Source of the DNA: a virus
Strand: one strand, 5' to 3'
IMG/VR virus record: IMGVR_UViG_3300008107_000072
Location: 1-64,000 of that record
Length of the DNA stretch: 64,000 nt
The first letter of the stretch is position 1. Each line of letters starts with the position of its first letter. Below the pieces are notes generated by a model, which was not told the DNA's origin, searched no databases, and saw only the letters and a program-made list of their open reading frames with translations. Made by a program: the position numbers and the translations under genes. Below are positions 34,726 through 44,010 of the stretch, piece after piece.

Positions 34726-37167
34726 ATGAGGTTTTATTTATCTTTCTTATTGGTATTTATTTGCGTATTTGCTACTGCTCAAGTTCCTCCTATGGCAATA
34801 GGCGGCTCTCAGGGTATTGATGTGAGTCGTGTTTTAATACGTAATTGGATGAGCGTTCCATTATACGTAGATACTCCTTCTTCACCATTAACGGGTTCAG
34901 GGTGGCCTGGCAGAGGATATTTAATATTAGTAACTAAGCCTGATACGTGTATAGCAGGCAATGATTGTCCTCCTAAAGATACTTCTTTATGGGAGTATAC
35001 TGGACAGAGATGGAAGCGTGTTGGAATGGATTATCTAACAAAGCTAATATTTGGTGGTAATGTAACTCAAAACAATTCGTTTGCAAGACAGCATATTGTA
35101 TCTTCTTACGGAGCTTTTATTAATGGAGGATACTATCGTCAGCCATCGGCAGTCGCTGTTACAGCAGACCCAAAAGCAGCTGATAGTACGTCAAGGATAG
35201 ATGTTATTGTTATTACAAAAACGGGTCCTGTTATCAGAAAGGGGCAGGCAAGGGTTATTCCTTTTAAACCTAAGGTAGCTGGCGATGAAATAGAATTGAG
35301 TACGATATACTTTAGGTCATTTGATACTGTTCCAAGATTTATACCATCAACGGCTACTGGTGTCACAAATCTATTCAGAGTTCCCGGAAAAGATAGCATC
35401 TACTTCAGTATAGACACAAGTACATTAGCTATAAAGGATAGCGTAGGTATTTCTACAGCTACCAATGGTCTTAGTTATTTAGGTAAGAACGTTAAGCTAG
35501 GAGGTTCTCTAATTGAGAACACAAACATTAATCTGTCAAGTCAAAGCTTAAATGTATTGTCTGGAGCAGATACGGCAAGATTTGTAGATAATGGAGGGCT
35601 TAATTTAATTGTAAAGGGGGCTAGTAATAGCCAAGCGGTAATAAATCAATACTATATATCTTCTGCAAATACATCAACTGGAAGGTCTGCATATTTAGAA
35701 TCAAGCGGAAGTCTTGGATTGAACAATGGGACTTACGATTCTTACTTGGATAACTTAGGAGTTACTAACCCATTGGTTACATTGAGATTCCCAAACAAGC
35801 CATCTGGAGACTACATAATAGCAACTACATCTGACCTTTCAGCCGCTAATGGTCTTACAAAAGACAGTACTGTATTTAGGTTGGGAGGCTCTTTGAATCA
35901 GAATACGAATATTGATTTATCAACTAGAAGACTAAGCATATTGTCAGGCTCTGACACTTCAAGATTCTTTGCTAACGGAAGTTTTAGTTTAGGTGCTACT
36001 CCATCGGATAGCACTTATCGCTTTAATGTGAACGGAGGCGCTAAAATGGATTCTTTAGTGGTTGATAGTTTGTATGCTAAGTTTGGAAGATATTTAGGTG
36101 ATGGTTCTACTCCTTTTGCTCCTATTGAGTTTAGAGCCACCTCAGGCAACAGAGCAAGGATAGATTTAAGACCTGCTAGCAATGGTGGATGGAACTCAAA
36201 CTGGTATGGTGCTATCACGCATAACGGAACCGAAACAGATATTTTATCAGCCAACTACGGAAGCCTTTATTTAGGCGCTTCTTTTTGGACAGCAAGTAGT
36301 GGCATATACCTTGGGAATACAAGAAACAACCCTTCAATGTACATTAGGAACAATAACAATGTACTAATTGGAGATACTGTTAATACTAGGTTTAGGTTAG
36401 ACGTAAATGGGATAGCAAGGGTTAGGGATACACTTACATTATCTACTACTCCTGTAACAGCCGATACTTCTGCTAATGACTTATTGGTAATTAACTCATC
36501 CAATGGTCAGGTAAGAAGATTTACAGGTGCCTTCCCAGGTTGGATTCCTACCTTAGAGCAGGTTACAACAGCCGGAAACACTACAACAGATAGCTTAAAT
36601 ATTAAAACACCTTTAGGTAAAACAGCAGTATCTATAACCAGCTTTGATTTTGCAGGAGCTGAAAATACAAGTGGACAAATTATTTTTCGCAATACATTTG
36701 ATAGCTCAAGATTAAAAATTAATGAATTAGGATTTGATAAATATTTTACGCCTACATCTTTATCAAAAGAAATTAGATTTAATAATATCCGTGACCAATA
36801 TAGTCAAATTAGCTTTCCTGATTCATCTGGAACTTTAGCACAAAGAGTTAAAGCAAATGGAGTAACTTATAGTGCAGGTTTCAACGGAGTTGTAGATATT
36901 GGAGATTACTGGCTATCAGGTTCTGCTACTCTTGACTTTCCAAATACAGGACACGGAAACTCAGCAGACCTTACATTTACGCTTACAGGAGCTGCCGAAG
37001 GAGACGTAGTTGCATTAGGAATACCTAACGCGTCTATAGTAGCAAATGGGTCTTTTATAGCATGGGTAAGTGCTACTAACACGGTAACAGTAAGGTTTAA
37101 TAACTACGCTAGTAGTGGCAGTTCTGACCCAGCAAGTGGAACATTTAAAATTAAAGTACTTAAATAA
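34726..37167 (+). CDS. Large fibre-like protein with signal peptide
   Basis: 813 residues. The first 19 form a convincing signal peptide (MRFYLSFLLVFICVFATA, cleavage before Gln). Then come beta repeats with a recurrent pattern: NGLSYLGKNVKLGGSLIENTNINLSS.SLNVLSGADTARF and NGLTKDSTVFRLGGSLNQNTNIDLSTR.LSILSGSDTSRF are near copies. The C-terminal 70 residues (TLDFPNTGHGNSADLTFTLTGAAEGDVVALG) resemble fibre tip domains. Fibres are normally assembled in the cytoplasm, so the signal suggests derivation from a host surface protein or real export. The gene lies in the fibre cluster, 1 bp after its neighbour. Confidence 0.7.
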   Translation: MRFYLSFLLVFICVFATAQVPPMAIGGSQGIDVSRVLIRNWMSVPLYVDTPSSPLTGSGWPGRGYLILVTKPDTCIAGNDCPPKDTSLWEYTGQRWKRVGMDYLTKLIFGGNVTQNNSFARQHIVSSYGAFINGGYYRQPSAVAVTADPKAADSTSRIDVIVITKTGPVIRKGQARVIPFKPKVAGDEIELSTIYFRSFDTVPRFIPSTATGVTNLFRVPGKDSIYFSIDTSTLAIKDSVGISTATNGLSYLGKNVKLGGSLIENTNINLSSQSLNVLSGADTARFVDNGGLNLIVKGASNSQAVINQYYISSANTSTGRSAYLESSGSLGLNNGTYDSYLDNLGVTNPLVTLRFPNKPSGDYIIATTSDLSAANGLTKDSTVFRLGGSLNQNTNIDLSTRRLSILSGSDTSRFFANGSFSLGATPSDSTYRFNVNGGAKMDSLVVDSLYAKFGRYLGDGSTPFAPIEFRATSGNRARIDLRPASNGGWNSNWYGAITHNGTETDILSANYGSLYLGASFWTASSGIYLGNTRNNPSMYIRNNNNVLIGDTVNTRFRLDVNGIARVRDTLTLSTTPVTADTSANDLLVINSSNGQVRRFTGAFPGWIPTLEQVTTAGNTTTDSLNIKTPLGKTAVSITSFDFAGAENTSGQIIFRNTFDSSRLKINELGFDKYFTPTSLSKEIRFNNIRDQYSQISFPDSSGTLAQRVKANGVTYSAGFNGVVDIGDYWLSGSATLDFPNTGHGNSADLTFTLTGAAEGDVVALGIPNASIVANGSFIAWVSATNTVTVRFNNYASSGSSDPASGTFKIKVLK

Positions 37168-37168
37168 T

Positions 37169-37546
37169 ATGGCAAATTGTAACGATACAACAAGCAGTAA
37201 ACCGACAGAGGTTTCAAACGTAATAAAGGCAGACGTGAACTTTACGGTACTGAAAGGAGATACTTTTGATGCTGTTGTAAGTTTTAAGGATTCGGAAGGC
37301 AAGCCTCTTAACTTCGTAGGCGCTACTCTAGTTATGGATATAAGAAACGATTCTGATTCGCTAATGGTTACGCTTCAAGATGGAGCAGAATTTACCGTCG
37401 CATCAAATATCGTTACTTTTAACTACGTTACATCATTAGCTACTGGAACGTATTTCTACGACCTTCAATGTACTTTTTCAAATGGATTGATAAAAACATT
37501 AATAGGAGGAAAATTTAAAGTTCAAAAAGATATAACTATCCCTTAA
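37169..37546 (+). CDS. Ig-like fibre/baseplate protein
   Basis: 126 residues from the ATG at 37169; the longer frame overlaps the previous gene. The pattern VLKGDTFDAVVSFKDSEGKPLNFVGATLVMDIRN...ASNIVTFNYVTSLATGTYFYDLQCTFSNGLIKTLIGGKFKVQKDIT is the Ig-like fold common in phage baseplate-fibre connectors (BppU N-terminal type). Likely an attachment or decoration domain. It overlaps the next start by 1 nt. Confidence 0.65.
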   Translation: MANCNDTTSSKPTEVSNVIKADVNFTVLKGDTFDAVVSFKDSEGKPLNFVGATLVMDIRNDSDSLMVTLQDGAEFTVASNIVTFNYVTSLATGTYFYDLQCTFSNGLIKTLIGGKFKVQKDITIP

Positions 37547-38373
37547 TGGCATCAGTAGAAATAATAGGACAGCAACCCCTTGTAGAAGTAAGCTCAAAAG
37601 AGCCTGCTGAAGTAATCATATCAGGAGGTTCTAAGGTTCGTATGAATGTTGTCGTATCTAGCAATGAACCTACAAGTGTTTCTATTACAGCTTCTCAGGG
37701 TATTCAAGGGCCTCCAGGTGAAGATGGTGTTATAGGTGTTGATGGTAAGAGTGCTTATGAGATATGGTTGGATGATGGGAATACAGGTACTGAGCAGGAC
37801 TTTTTAGATTCTCTTGTTGGTGCTCAAGGTCCTCAAGGCATTCAGGGGATACAAGGTATCCAAGGGATACAGGGCATACAGGGTATTCAAGGTGTCAAAG
37901 GAGACAAGGGTGACAAAGGTGACAATGGTGTGGCTATTGACTTTATACAGAATACAACTCCTACAGGAACAGGTACAAGCTCAATCCCTTCCGGGGCTTT
38001 GTGGTTTCATACAGATAGCGGTATTCAGTACACTTATTTTAATGATGGCAACACTTATCAATGGGTACAGGAAACATTGCCTTTAGGTCCGCAAGGTCCT
38101 CAAGGCGCAAACGGTACCAATACTGTCAATGGCTCAACAGCTACAACTTTCACAGGATTACTGAAGGGGAACGGTTCGGTTATCAGCGCAACTACTGTGC
38201 TTACTGAAATCGGTTTCACTCCTGAAAATGTGGCGAACAAAGAGAATTCAACTTTAGATACATCGTCTACAAAGTATCCTACAAATAACCTTGTAAAGAC
38301 AAGTCTGGATAACTTTGCTGATGATGTGGATTATGCAATAATGACAAATCAAAGAATACTATTTAATTTTTAA
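37546..38373 (+). CDS. Collagen-like fibre protein
   Basis: 275 residues. A collagen-like stretch at about 92-128 (GAQGPQGIQG then repeated GIQ units, then GVKGDKGDKGDNG) and shorter GPPG and GPQGPQG runs suggest a trimeric collagen-type stalk. The C-terminal 45 residues carry TEIGFTPENVANKENS...TKYPTNNLVKTSLDN, the same module as in the fibre paralogs at 1211 and 2268. Probably a trimeric fibre shaft carrying exchangeable tips encoded just downstream. Confidence 0.75.
   Translation: MASVEIIGQQPLVEVSSKEPAEVIISGGSKVRMNVVVSSNEPTSVSITASQGIQGPPGEDGVIGVDGKSAYEIWLDDGNTGTEQDFLDSLVGAQGPQGIQGIQGIQGIQGIQGIQGVKGDKGDKGDNGVAIDFIQNTTPTGTGTSSIPSGALWFHTDSGIQYTYFNDGNTYQWVQETLPLGPQGPQGANGTNTVNGSTATTFTGLLKGNGSVISATTVLTEIGFTPENVANKENSTLDTSSTKYPTNNLVKTSLDNFADDVDYAIMTNQRILFNF
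37820..37930 (+). repeat. 9-nt collagen-like coding repeat
   Basis: Repeated GGNATNCAG units code for Gly-Ile-Gln triplets. Synonymous variation between units (ATT/ATA/ATC) suggests the repeat is kept at protein level. Confidence 0.75.
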
Positions 38374-38377
38374 TATT

Positions 38378-38836
38378 ATGAGTTTACCAGCAGGAAGTTT
38401 AGTAAGAGTTGCCAATCAGCCCAATGGTGGTGTTGCGGTGCTTACAGGTACAACGATTGGTACTTTAGGAAGCAATACAAACGGAACTACTATTGAGACA
38501 GCAGGAACGTATGGTACAAGGGTAATAAGCCTTACAGCCACAACAAATGATACTGTTACTATTAACGTATTTGTTTACATTTTAAGAGGTGGTAGTACTG
38601 TTATTCCTTTGGGACTTGTGAACGTACCTGTTTCAAGTGGTAACACGAACGCTGCAAGGTTTGCTGTGGATTTTCTGAATGGTACGAACATTCCAGGTCT
38701 TCCTTTGGACAATACAGGAAGGCAATACATCCCTCTTTTAGGTGGTGATGTACTTAGAGCAACAACTTTAGCAAACCTTTCAGGAGGTACTTCTTGCTTT
38801 ATTCAGGCTTCAGGATTAGATTACTTAGCTCCTTAA
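38378..38836 (+). CDS. Fibre tip or capsid fibre protein
   Basis: 152 residues, Gly/Thr/Asn-rich and beta in pattern (SLVRVANQPNGGVAVLTGTTIGTLGSNTNGTTIETAGTYGTRVISLTATTNDTVTINVFVYILRGGSTVIPLGLVNVP). Similar small proteins occur in phage fibre clusters as trimeric tips. No catalytic residues are evident. It lies 4 bp after the collagen-like gene. Confidence 0.55.
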   Translation: MSLPAGSLVRVANQPNGGVAVLTGTTIGTLGSNTNGTTIETAGTYGTRVISLTATTNDTVTINVFVYILRGGSTVIPLGLVNVPVSSGNTNAARFAVDFLNGTNIPGLPLDNTGRQYIPLLGGDVLRATTLANLSGGTSCFIQASGLDYLAP

Positions 38837-38848
38837 TTGATATAGATT

Positions 38849-39265
38849 ATGAATGGAACAGCAAATGGCTTATATGGTGGTGACTTACCGAATCAGATTA
38901 ACACTCCGTGGATAGACTTCTCGGAGCAGTCTACTATTGTTGGTTGGAGTAGTTTTACAACAAAAAGAATTTTATATAAACAATTAGGTAATATTGTTTT
39001 TGTAAGCATTATCCTTTCAGGTACTTCTAATTCTACGACAGCAACTTTTACTTTGCCTTTTACACCAACAGCAGGAACATCAGCACCTATTTCATTTACA
39101 AATGATAATGGAGCTTCAACTATTGGCGGATATGTTGCAACACAAGCAAATACAAATATATTTTTAACAAGAAGACCAACATCTCAGACAAATATAAATA
39201 TTTCAACAACTTGGACTGCCTCTGGAACAAAAGAGATAGTAGGTAATTTTTTCTTTTTAATTTAA
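38849..39265 (+). CDS. Fibre tip domain protein
   Basis: 138 residues. NTPWIDFSEQSTIVGWSSFTTKRILYKQLGNIVFVSIILSGTSNSTTATFTLPFTP is the usual pattern of phage receptor-binding head domains (strands with YK.lGn.vfv...lsGTSns..tftLP). Ends in a hydrophobic strand, GNFFFLI. Likely a receptor-binding tip. Confidence 0.6.
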   Translation: MNGTANGLYGGDLPNQINTPWIDFSEQSTIVGWSSFTTKRILYKQLGNIVFVSIILSGTSNSTTATFTLPFTPTAGTSAPISFTNDNGASTIGGYVATQANTNIFLTRRPTSQTNINISTTWTASGTKEIVGNFFFLI

Positions 39266-39275
39266 TACAAACATT

Positions 39276-39818
39276 ATGACATACAATTTTGACTTTAACA
39301 TTGAAAAGGATGGCAGTCCTTACCTGATAAGCGATAAGGCAGCTAAATACATCAGCGATATTCTTTATACAAGAGTGTCCTCTGATAAGCCTCTTTTAGA
39401 ATCAAGAGTAGCTGAAGAGCTTGCTGATACATCAGAAACAACTCTGTCTGAAGATGAAAGAGTGTACATCCTTAACATCCTTCTTTCTTTAGGAATAGAC
39501 AACTATGCTAAGGGTAAACTTGTTCATCCGCTTGTACAGGATGTGGTGAACGGTGTTCCTGTAAGAGTTACAAGGTGGCAGTTAAGAGCGCAGCTTGCTA
39601 TTCAGAACCTTGAGGCAAACGTAACAGCTGCTATAAATGCACTTCCTGACAGCACACAAGAGGAGCAGGAATTTAAGATTAAGGCTCAATATGCTTGGGA
39701 TTATTCTAACAACATTGAAAGAAATAGTCCAACAGTGGCAATGATACAAGCTGTATTAAGTCTAACTAATCAAGAGGTGGATGACATATTTGTTAACGCT
39801 TATTCAATAGATATTTAA
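39276..39818 (+). CDS. Helical protein of the fibre cluster
   Basis: 180 residues, helical throughout. The C-terminal part (VTRWQLRAQLAIQNLEANVTAAINALPDSTQEEQEFKIKAQYAWDYSNNIERNSPTVAMIQAVLSLTNQEVDDIFVNAYSIDI) resembles small proteins encoded beside phage tail fibres, possibly assembly chaperones. It differs strongly in composition from the beta-rich neighbours. Stop and next start overlap by 1 nt. Confidence 0.55.
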   Translation: MTYNFDFNIEKDGSPYLISDKAAKYISDILYTRVSSDKPLLESRVAEELADTSETTLSEDERVYILNILLSLGIDNYAKGKLVHPLVQDVVNGVPVRVTRWQLRAQLAIQNLEANVTAAINALPDSTQEEQEFKIKAQYAWDYSNNIERNSPTVAMIQAVLSLTNQEVDDIFVNAYSIDI

Positions 39819-40120
39819 TGGCATTAGACTTCCCATCTTCACCAACGCTTAATCAGGTATACACTTCAGGAGGCATCTCTTGGAAGTGGAATGGTTATGC
39901 TTGGGATGCTTACAATCCATACAATACAATAAGAAGGTTTGCTCAAAGTGGCTCATTCCTTTATTGTGGAACAGCTTTGTCAGGAAGTAGTGAAAGTGCA
40001 AATGTGTGGACTATTATAAGATTAACAATAGCAGCAGATGGGAGTGTTAGTGCAACAGCAACAGCACAGCCTGCTGGTGGGGTGACATGGACTGGGTTTG
40101 CTGGGCACGTCTATTCTTAA
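39818..40120 (+). CDS. Small fibre-cluster protein
   Basis: 100 residues. The opening LDFPSSPTLNQVYTSGGISWKWNGYAWDAYN is a short domain that recurs in phage fibre and baseplate proteins (the WkWnG.aW motif), followed by a small beta part. Perhaps a connector or detached tip. Confidence 0.55.
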   Translation: MALDFPSSPTLNQVYTSGGISWKWNGYAWDAYNPYNTIRRFAQSGSFLYCGTALSGSSESANVWTIIRLTIAADGSVSATATAQPAGGVTWTGFAGHVYS

Positions 40121-40132
40121 ATAAATTAACGT

Positions 40133-42022
40133 ATGGCAGTTAGATGGCTTATTTCTGGGGGTGGTAATTTTTCTTCTACGAGTGTGTGGAATGACGGAAC
40201 TTTGCTTGGTATTCCTACAACAGGAGATGATGTGTTCACCAACGGTTTTACCGTTAATATGGACACAAATGCTACTGTAAATAGTTTAAATAATACTGCA
40301 AGGGCAAGGGATATTGCTACACCACTAATGACTGCTAATAATGCTCCAAGTCCATTTGTTATCAATGCAAGTTCAATAGGTAATACAAGCTGGCAACCAT
40401 ATCTTGCATTTAATAGAAACTATGTTAATAATACAAATCAATTTCAAGCTGCTGCATCTTCTGCTTGGTTATCCGTAAATTACGGCTCACCAAAAGTAAT
40501 AGTTCAATATAATATATGGGGTCATTCGAGTGGTGGTAATCCTAACAATTGGACGTTTGAAGGAAGTAGCGATAACGTAAATTGGACTGTATTACATACA
40601 GTAATAAGTACGGCAGTTCCAACAAACGGTTCATATAATTCACCAAATATTGGAAATACGACCGCTTATCAATATTATAGATTAAATGTTTCTTCTATTG
40701 CAAGTGGAACAGTTGTAATAATAACTGAATTAGAAACATTTGAACAATACACAGCAGCAATAGCATCAGGAGGCTCATTCAATTTCAACACAGCAGGTGT
40801 TACTGTTAGTGCTACGAGTACATCAGCTTCATTAAGTGCAGGTGCTACAAACCTTATTACTGTCACTGCTACAACAGGAACAGTTACATTGAGTTTGGGG
40901 AGTGCTGTGGCAGGGCTAGGCGGTTCTTCTACTCAGATATTCAACTACACAGGTAATTGCAACTTTACTTTAAATGGTGTAAGATTTACTGGTGGTGGCA
41001 ATACTAATGCTTTTTGTATAAATAAATCATCAACAGGAACTGCTACAATAACAGGGGATTTAGTTGGAGGTGGAGGAGCTTCTTCTAATGGTTTAAACTC
41101 AACAGCAGGAAACACAGTTGTAATAGGAAGTGTATTTGGTGGTGCAGCAGGTTTTGGCATAAATCAATCAGCAGGAAACATAACAGTAACAGGAAATGTT
41201 ACAGGTGGACCAAACGCATCTATTCATGGCATATCCCTAACAGGAGCAGCATCACAATTCACTATTAATGGGGATGTGAGAGGTGGTAGTGGTTCAACTG
41301 CTTATGGTATTAACTTTGGTGGTACATTAGGAACTGTTAATGGTAATGTTACAGGTGGAGGTGGTTCAAATGGGCATGGTATTTTTTCAAATACGTCAGG
41401 CATAAATGTAACTGGGGATGTAAGAGGATTTATAGGTTATGGTATTCAAATATCTGGAAGTTGTAATATAATTGGAAATGTATTTGGTGGAAGTGTTTTT
41501 CCTGGAATTGGTAATTTTACAAATAGTTCTTTAACAGTTACAGTAACAGGGGACGTATATTCTTCTGCAACACAAGCAGGAATAGTATTAACAGGTACAG
41601 GAACACAAGTGGTGAACCTTACAGGAAATATGTACAACACGCTTGGAAGAAGTGCAATCTGGTGTCCTAACGTATTCATCTCTAATACAGCAACAACTCT
41701 GTGGAGAATGGATACAGGAGGTGGTAATTACAAGTTCCTTTATTCAGCAGATAGCACTCCTAATCTTCCTGCTACAACAAACGTAAGAAACGGTGTGACA
41801 TTTGGGCCTGCTCTATCTTTAACAGGAACAATGGTGACAGTAAGTGCTGCTAACACAAGAAAGGATGTGCCTACAGACAACACAGTGGGAACAGGAGAGC
41901 TGACAAGTGCTGACATCATAAGTGGCATTAATGCAAGCTCTAATGACTTAGCTGTAAGACTGAAGAACACCTTGACAGATACAACAGCAGGAAATATTAT
42001 CTCACAATATAATAACTCGTAA
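40133..42022 (+). CDS. Beta-solenoid tail spike with discoidin-like insert
   Basis: 629 residues. Residues 1-55 (WLISGGGNFSSTSVWNDGTLLGIPTTGDDVFTNGFTVNMDTNATVNSLNN) match the start of the next gene. Residues about 62-210 form a discoidin (F5/8 type C)-like carbohydrate-binding domain: ASSAWLSVNYGSPKVIVQYNIWG, NNWTFEGSSDNVNWTVLHT, YQYYRLNVSS. Then come about 300 residues of Gly/Thr/Asn-rich repeats (TGNVTGG, GDVRGG, NVFGG) typical of a right-handed solenoid. The C-terminus (NLPATTNVRNGVTFGPALSLTGTM, DNTVGTGELTSADIISG) also matches the paralog. Likely a receptor-binding spike. Confidence 0.7.
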   Translation: MAVRWLISGGGNFSSTSVWNDGTLLGIPTTGDDVFTNGFTVNMDTNATVNSLNNTARARDIATPLMTANNAPSPFVINASSIGNTSWQPYLAFNRNYVNNTNQFQAAASSAWLSVNYGSPKVIVQYNIWGHSSGGNPNNWTFEGSSDNVNWTVLHTVISTAVPTNGSYNSPNIGNTTAYQYYRLNVSSIASGTVVIITELETFEQYTAAIASGGSFNFNTAGVTVSATSTSASLSAGATNLITVTATTGTVTLSLGSAVAGLGGSSTQIFNYTGNCNFTLNGVRFTGGGNTNAFCINKSSTGTATITGDLVGGGGASSNGLNSTAGNTVVIGSVFGGAAGFGINQSAGNITVTGNVTGGPNASIHGISLTGAASQFTINGDVRGGSGSTAYGINFGGTLGTVNGNVTGGGGSNGHGIFSNTSGINVTGDVRGFIGYGIQISGSCNIIGNVFGGSVFPGIGNFTNSSLTVTVTGDVYSSATQAGIVLTGTGTQVVNLTGNMYNTLGRSAIWCPNVFISNTATTLWRMDTGGGNYKFLYSADSTPNLPATTNVRNGVTFGPALSLTGTMVTVSAANTRKDVPTDNTVGTGELTSADIISGINASSNDLAVRLKNTLTDTTAGNIISQYNNS

Positions 42023-43311
42023 TGCCTGATAAATGGCCTTTAGCAAATGGGAACTGGAGTAATGCAGCCAACTGGAACGGTGGAACAAAGCCTGTTGCAG
42101 GAGATGATGTATATGCAGATGGTAGAACATTGAATGTGGATGAGAGTTTCGATGTGGCTACTTTAAGAACAACACAGAGGAGTGGTGGTACGATAGGAGG
42201 TAGCTTTAACTTTAATACAGCAGGTGTTACAGGAACTGTTACTTCATCATCTCCATTAGTACCAGGTGCTACAAACATGGTTCAGGTGACAGCAACAACA
42301 GGAACTGTTACGATTAGTTTGGGAGGGAATGTTGCTCCAAGAGCTGCTGGAAATGATGTATTGATTTTGTATAGTGGTAACTGTAACTTAAATATATCTG
42401 GTACTAATTTTAATGGAGGCTTATCAAATACTACTTGTATAAATAAAACATCAGCTGGTTTAATAACAATTACAGGAAATATGAATGGTGCTAATGGTGG
42501 GGCAAGTAGTGGCTCTAATGCACTTCTGTCTACAAATGGCAACACTGTAATAATAGGCAATGTTACAGGAGGTATAGGTGGAGGTGGCGTTCATAGAGGA
42601 GTAAACCAATCAGCAGGAACACTTACTATTACAGGGAATGTAACAGGTGGTCAGGTAGCAATAAGCAATCAAGGTGTTCTATTTTCAGGAACATCTTTAA
42701 CTGTTAATGGGACTATTTTAGGAGGAACAGCATCTGCTGCAATAGGCTCTTCAGCTCCTGTAAACAACATCACAGGAAACGTAACAGGAGGAACTGTAGA
42801 AGCTATTTCTTCTACAACAGCCAATCAAATATCTGTAACAGGTACTGTAACAGCATCTGCTACAGCAGTAGGTATAAGCATGACAAACGCAAACGGTCAA
42901 GTGTATCTAAATGGCAACATGGTGAACAACAACGGTAAGATGGCTATCTATGCTCCTATCGTTTGGCTTGATGCAAACAACACAACACAGGCTGACTTCT
43001 TTACAAGTGGTGGTGTGGCAAGGACACTCTATTCAGAGGACACAGTGCCTAACACTCCTGCTGCAAACAATGTAAGAAGCGGAACAACATACGGAGCAGG
43101 GAATAGTCTTGTCGGCACAGTCGTTATGCCAACAGCAGCAAACGTGAGAAACGGTGTGGTTTACGATAACGGAACAACAGGAACAGCCCTATTCACAACA
43201 TCCCTATTCCTAACAGAACTATCCTCAAGCACTGTGCCTGTAGCTGTAAGGATGCAAAACCTTTGCACTCCTATGATTCTTGGGGAGCTTATGGAGGCTT
43301 ATAAGAAATGA
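42022..43311 (+). CDS. Beta-solenoid tail spike paralog
   Basis: 429 residues; paralog of the preceding protein lacking the discoidin-like insert. Shared parts: the opening NW.NGGTKPVAGDDVYADGRTLNVD, the stretch GGSFNFNTAGVT...LVPGATNMVQVTATTGTVTISLG, solenoid repeats (GNVTGG), and the end TPAANNVRSGTTYGAGNSLVGTV. The two genes overlap by 1 nt. Probably a second spike or a partner in a mixed spike. Ends ELMEAYKK, overlapping the next start. Confidence 0.7.
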   Translation: MPDKWPLANGNWSNAANWNGGTKPVAGDDVYADGRTLNVDESFDVATLRTTQRSGGTIGGSFNFNTAGVTGTVTSSSPLVPGATNMVQVTATTGTVTISLGGNVAPRAAGNDVLILYSGNCNLNISGTNFNGGLSNTTCINKTSAGLITITGNMNGANGGASSGSNALLSTNGNTVIIGNVTGGIGGGGVHRGVNQSAGTLTITGNVTGGQVAISNQGVLFSGTSLTVNGTILGGTASAAIGSSAPVNNITGNVTGGTVEAISSTTANQISVTGTVTASATAVGISMTNANGQVYLNGNMVNNNGKMAIYAPIVWLDANNTTQADFFTSGGVARTLYSEDTVPNTPAANNVRSGTTYGAGNSLVGTVVMPTAANVRNGVVYDNGTTGTALFTTSLFLTELSSSTVPVAVRMQNLCTPMILGELMEAYKK

Positions 43312-43781
43312 TAACCTTCTATAACATACTAGACCTATACAAAAAGGGAGAGTTGTACTCAGACACTCCTTTATACAGTAAGTCTGGCAGGTTGAGAATG
43401 CTGTCCACTAAAGTATCTTTTCAATTAAGCAATGGTCAAACACTAACAATAGATAAAGGATTTACGTGGGACGAGAGCACTATACCGTGGATACTACAGC
43501 CTTTCTTCCCAAAGAGTGGACTGTACGCAGCAAGTGCCTTAGTTCATGACGCATTGTATTACTTAACAGTACATGATAAGAAGTGGGTTGAGATTGAGTA
43601 TGTTAAGTGGATGATGGCCACAGGTGTTAATATGAGGCAGCTATTATTTAGGTACTGGGCGGTGTCTTTATTTGGTTACAGGTGGTGGAATAGGAATGTT
43701 AAGAGCCCGTCAAAACTCTGCTTGAGTAATAGGGAATTAATTAAACTAGAAAAAACCAAAAGTGTTGAATCTATTGACTAA
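43308..43781 (+). CDS. DUF1353 family protein
   Basis: 157 residues. FQLSNGQTLTIDKGFTWDESTIPWILQPFFPKSGLYAASALVHDALYYL...VEIEYVKWMMATGVNMRQLLFRYWAVSLFGYRWW is the DUF1353 pattern, common in phages beside lysis genes; function not established. The conserved H and D residues (LVHDALYY, DESTIP) may be catalytic or structural. It starts the lysis/membrane block and overlaps the spike gene by ATGA. Confidence 0.75.
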   Translation: MITFYNILDLYKKGELYSDTPLYSKSGRLRMLSTKVSFQLSNGQTLTIDKGFTWDESTIPWILQPFFPKSGLYAASALVHDALYYLTVHDKKWVEIEYVKWMMATGVNMRQLLFRYWAVSLFGYRWWNRNVKSPSKLCLSNRELIKLEKTKSVESID

Positions 43782-43844
43782 CAGATTACACTTATTTTTA
43801 ATTACTTTGTGTCATACATAAAACACTATTATATCATAAATGGC

Positions 43845-44009
43845 ATGACAAAAATTGAATTAATAGCACTTTGGTTTGGAAGCATACTCGCAGCAGTTAC
43901 AAGTAATGCAGTACCAGTAATACTCAGTTGCTTAGCTTCATTAAGCGTAATCATCGCACACAGGAAGCAAGTTGTAGAGTTCATTAATAAAATATTTAAA
44001 AAGAAGTAA
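43845..44009 (+). CDS. Small membrane protein, holin-like
   Basis: 54 residues from MTKIELIALWFG. Two hydrophobic segments (about 5-22 and 25-40) and a short basic C-terminus (HRKQVVEFINKIFKKK), the layout of a small class II holin. The upstream in-frame GTG (43809) is less likely. Several membrane proteins follow and the endolysin is downstream. Confidence 0.6.
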   Translation: MTKIELIALWFGSILAAVTSNAVPVILSCLASLSVIIAHRKQVVEFINKIFKKK

Positions 44010-44010
44010 T

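Noticed and set aside
37820-37930. CRISPR-like short repeats
   Set aside because: The regular units are 9-nt codon repeats for Gly-Ile-Gln inside an open gene, with no spacers.
37814-38086. 90-codon frame overlapping the collagen-like repeat
   Set aside because: Its VSKGYRAYRVFK repeats are simply the collagen repeat read in another frame.
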